A stretch of 64,000 nucleotides of DNA, from positions 2,926,001-2,990,000 of the forward strand of contig NZ_CP033365.1 of assembly GCF_013170825.1 (NCBI RefSeq). The letters are read 5' to 3'. Shown piece by piece: positions 61,983-64,000 of this stretch. The position numbers and the translations under genes are program-made. Numbering within the stretch: position 1 is the stretch's first letter; every line of letters starts with the position of its first letter. The notes under the pieces were generated by a model. It was not told the origin of the DNA. It did not search any database and saw only the letters and a program-made list of their open reading frames with translations. This stretch comes from Mesorhizobium sp. NZP2298. GTDB lineage: Bacteria > Pseudomonadota > Alphaproteobacteria > Rhizobiales > Rhizobiaceae.

Positions 61983-63362
61983 TCAGGCCGGCTGCCGTTC
62001 CGATCGCATGACAAGTCCCGCGACGAAAGGAATGACCGAGAGGATGAAGCCGACCAGCGAGGCTGGAATGCCGCCCGGTTCGCCCAGCAGCACCAGGATC
62101 GCCGTCGAGCCGGAGCCGATGACGATGGTCGCCAGCATCGACCAGGACGGAATGCGCCAGCCGAAGGTGGCCGACAGCACCGGCAGCAGCAGGCCCGGCA
62201 CATAGACCGAGAAGCCGAGCATCAGGATGGTGACGATGCCGGGCACGCTGAGCGCCACGACCAGGGCGACGAGGCCGAGCACGAGCAGCAGGATGCGGCT
62301 GGTCCACAGCCTCTCCCGGTCGCTGGCATCGGGGCGCAGCCGCGAGATCACGTCGCGCTGCAGCGTGGTGGCTGTCACCAGCAGCGTCGTGCTCGCCGTC
62401 GACATCGCCACCGCCAGGAAGGCGGCGACCAGCACGCCGATGACGCCATGCGGCAGAAGCTGCACCATCAGGTCGGGCATGGCGTTGACCGGGTTGGTGT
62501 CGGCCGGCAGCAGCGCCTTGGCGGCGACGCCGAGGAAGGTGAGGATGACGCCGAACACGGCCATGAGGAGGAAGCCGTTGATCATGCCCCGGCGCGCCGT
62601 TTCGGGCGAATTGGCGGAAAAGACGCGCTGGAAGCCGATCGTGTCGATGAAGCCGGCGGGCAGGAGCAGGAACCAGACGAACAGCGTCGCCGGCGGCACG
62701 TTGGCGAACAGGTTGTAGAAGCCGGGAATGTCCTTGGTCGCTTCATAGATGTGCGGCACGCCGGGTCCGAAGATGACGAACAACGGCGCCACCACGCCGA
62801 TGACGATGAGGAAGATGACGGCCTGCAGCACGTCGGTCGCCACCACGGCGAGGAAGCCGCCGAGCATGGTGTAGACGATGACGACGAGGAAGGCGACGAT
62901 GGCGCCGGTCCTCGGATCCATGCCGGAGAACAGGGTGAACACCATGGAGATGCCGAACACCTGAGCCGCCGCCCAGGCGAGATAGTTCCAGCTCGTCACC
63001 AGCGAGGCGGCGACGCGCACTGAATCGGGATAATCCTGAGCGACGATGTCGGGCGTCGTCACATGCATGCGCTGGCGCACGATCTTGGCCAGGAAGATGC
63101 CCATCAACAGCAGGCCGATCGGGAAGGTGAACCACCACCAGGTTCCCGATATGCCGTAGCGCACGACCATTTCGGGCGTGCCGAACAGGCCGGCCAGGCC
63201 CGTCCAGGAGGCGAAGGCGGAGATGGTCAGCCATAGCGGCCCCATGCGCCGGCCGGCGACGATGTAGTCTTCCTCGGTTTTGATCGAGCGGGCGAAGAAC
63301 AGCCCGATGCCGGTGACCGCCACGAGATAGATGGCGACGACAGCTATATCCAGATTTCCCAT
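61983..63362 (-). CDS. Sodium:solute symporter family protein
   Basis: A 459-residue SSS-family permease with about 13 spans. It opens LDIAVVAIYLVAVTGIGLFFARS. The typical GRRMGPLWLTISAFASWTGLAG follows and LPAGFIDTIGFQRVFSA lies midway. The start at 63362 has AAGGGG upstream. It is divergent from the AhcY-like gene and upstream of cdd, suggesting nucleoside, nucleobase or related uptake. Solute unproven. Confidence 0.92.
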   Translation of the reverse strand: MGNLDIAVVAIYLVAVTGIGLFFARSIKTEEDYIVAGRRMGPLWLTISAFASWTGLAGLFGTPEMVVRYGISGTWWWFTFPIGLLLMGIFLAKIVRQRMHVTTPDIVAQDYPDSVRVAASLVTSWNYLAWAAAQVFGISMVFTLFSGMDPRTGAIVAFLVVIVYTMLGGFLAVVATDVLQAVIFLIVIGVVAPLFVIFGPGVPHIYEATKDIPGFYNLFANVPPATLFVWFLLLPAGFIDTIGFQRVFSANSPETARRGMINGFLLMAVFGVILTFLGVAAKALLPADTNPVNAMPDLMVQLLPHGVIGVLVAAFLAVAMSTASTTLLVTATTLQRDVISRLRPDASDRERLWTSRILLLVLGLVALVVALSVPGIVTILMLGFSVYVPGLLLPVLSATFGWRIPSWSMLATIVIGSGSTAILVLLGEPGGIPASLVGFILSVIPFVAGLVMRSERQPA

Positions 63363-63478
63363 TTCGTACCCCTTCACGTGCAAAGCCGATGGCGCGCCGT
63401 ACGCCTTGGGGGGCGCCGCGCTGCTGTCCGTTGCCCCTTCTCGTGGGGGCTTGACGACCCTCTGCAAGATTTGTCACA

Positions 63479-63497
63479 TGCAAAAAACTTTTTTGCA
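63479..63497. promoter_or_regulatory. 19-bp perfect palindrome, candidate operator
   Basis: TGCAAAAAA-C-TTTTTTGCA between the divergent symporter and AhcY-like genes. It is 35 bp before the latter and about 115 bp before the former. The form suits a LacI or GntR-type regulator; no such gene is in view. Confidence 0.65.
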
Positions 63498-63531
63498 AGT
63501 GCTGAATCTGGATCGCGATCGGAGACTTCGA

Positions 63532-64000
63532 ATGACCCAAGCCCAGGCCAATCCGGCGCCCCCCGAGCTGGTCGAGCGCGGTGGCGCCCGCATCGCCTGG
63601 ATCCGCTCGCGCATGGCGTTGCTGGCCGGACTGCGCGGGGAATTCCGCCGAACGCGGCCCTTCGCCGGCCGGCGCATCGGCGTGTCGCTGCATGTCGAGC
63701 CCAAGACGGCGGTGCTGCTCGAGGTGCTGGCCGAAGGCGGCGCCGAGATCGTCGGCACCGGCAATCATGGCTCGACGCAGGATGATGTCGTCGCCTTCCT
63801 GCAGAGCCAGGGCATCGGCATTTTCGGCCGCCGCGCCGACTCACTCGCCGACCATCACGCCAATCTGGCGCGGGTGCTGGACGCGCAGCCCGACATGCTG
63901 CTCGACAATGGCGCCGACCTTGCCGCCGGCATCGTCGAGCGGGGCAGGGCGGCGTCCATACTGGGCGGCACCGAGGAGACGACCTCGGGTGGCGACCGGC
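63532..64000 (+). CDS. Adenosylhomocysteinase-like protein (N-terminal part)
   Basis: A partial gene with 156 residues visible, starting at ATG 63532 with GGAG seven bases upstream. The N-terminus aligns with S-adenosylhomocysteine hydrolase: GRRIGVSLHVEPKTAVLLEVL, then STQDDVVAFL. The canonical family has a Cys-Asn-x-x-S-T-Q region; here GNHGSTQDD lacks the usual Cys, so it may be a divergent paralog. The active site and NAD-binding domain are beyond the window. Confidence 0.8.
   Translation, partial: MTQAQANPAPPELVERGGARIAWIRSRMALLAGLRGEFRRTRPFAGRRIGVSLHVEPKTAVLLEVLAEGGAEIVGTGNHGSTQDDVVAFLQSQGIGIFGRRADSLADHHANLARVLDAQPDMLLDNGADLAAGIVERGRAASILGGTEETTSGGDR

Noticed and set aside
61824..63023. 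A 399-residue plus-strand frame across the symporter
   Set aside because: Antisense shadow of the symporter, dominated by Asp, Glu, His, Arg and Gln typical of reversed membrane-protein codons.

Overview
The window looks like a chromosomal segment of a rhizobial alphaproteobacterium, most likely Mesorhizobium or a near relative. This is inferred from the GC-rich coding sequence, the CIRCE-controlled groESL operon, the many ArsR and LysR switches, and short intergenic repeats. No species can be proved from the sequence alone. About 70 protein genes, one tRNA gene and several gene remnants are visible. I see no rRNA, CRISPR array, prophage or intact insertion sequence.

Layout. 1-11.8 kb: the start of a sugar-type ABC permease, a phytanoyl-CoA dioxygenase-like enzyme with a divergent AraC regulator, chaC framed by two copies of a palindromic repeat, an ArsR/AHSA1/VOC/DUF1801 cluster, an acyltransferase, a PAS-GGDEF protein, and a LysR/TauE pair. 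11.9-19.4 kb: a tRNA-Cys with an odd T arm, several small unknown proteins, groES-groEL with a CIRCE element, a Nudix protein, a free methionine sulfoxide reductase, a YeiH exporter, and a ParD antitoxin whose ParE partner carries a nonsense codon. 19.7-33.9 kb: a GNAT, an ACT protein, an aldehyde dehydrogenase, a RES/Xre toxin-antitoxin pair with its operator, an ArsR-controlled Old Yellow Enzyme, a universal stress protein, a secreted phosphodiesterase, a frameshifted sigma-factor tail, two tandem secreted paralogs, and an rRNA pseudouridine synthase.

34-53 kb is the most distinctive region. It holds a stress and metal block (tandem UspA, P-type ATPase, AI-2E permease, VIT transporter, OsmC, and an HlyD/FtsX/ABC exporter), two small secreted proteins with Cys or His/Met motifs, and a Crp-type regulator. 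Next comes a likely sulfide unit: a BigR/SqrR-type repressor divergent from a sulfide:quinone oxidoreductase, followed by a DUF2892 protein and an RND pump with its adaptor. FNR/FixK-type boxes lie before the OsmC, ABC, Cys-repeat and SQR genes, which suggests shared low-oxygen control.

53-64 kb: an aldo/keto reductase with a divergent LysR gene, a second diguanylate cyclase, and an arsenic cluster (truncated arsR with its operator intact, arsC, a second arsR, a flavoprotein with a Cys-rich tail, an MFS exporter). After a methyltransferase come cytidine deaminase and a sodium:solute symporter, divergent from an adenosylhomocysteinase-like gene that runs off the window end. A 19-bp palindrome lies between the last two.
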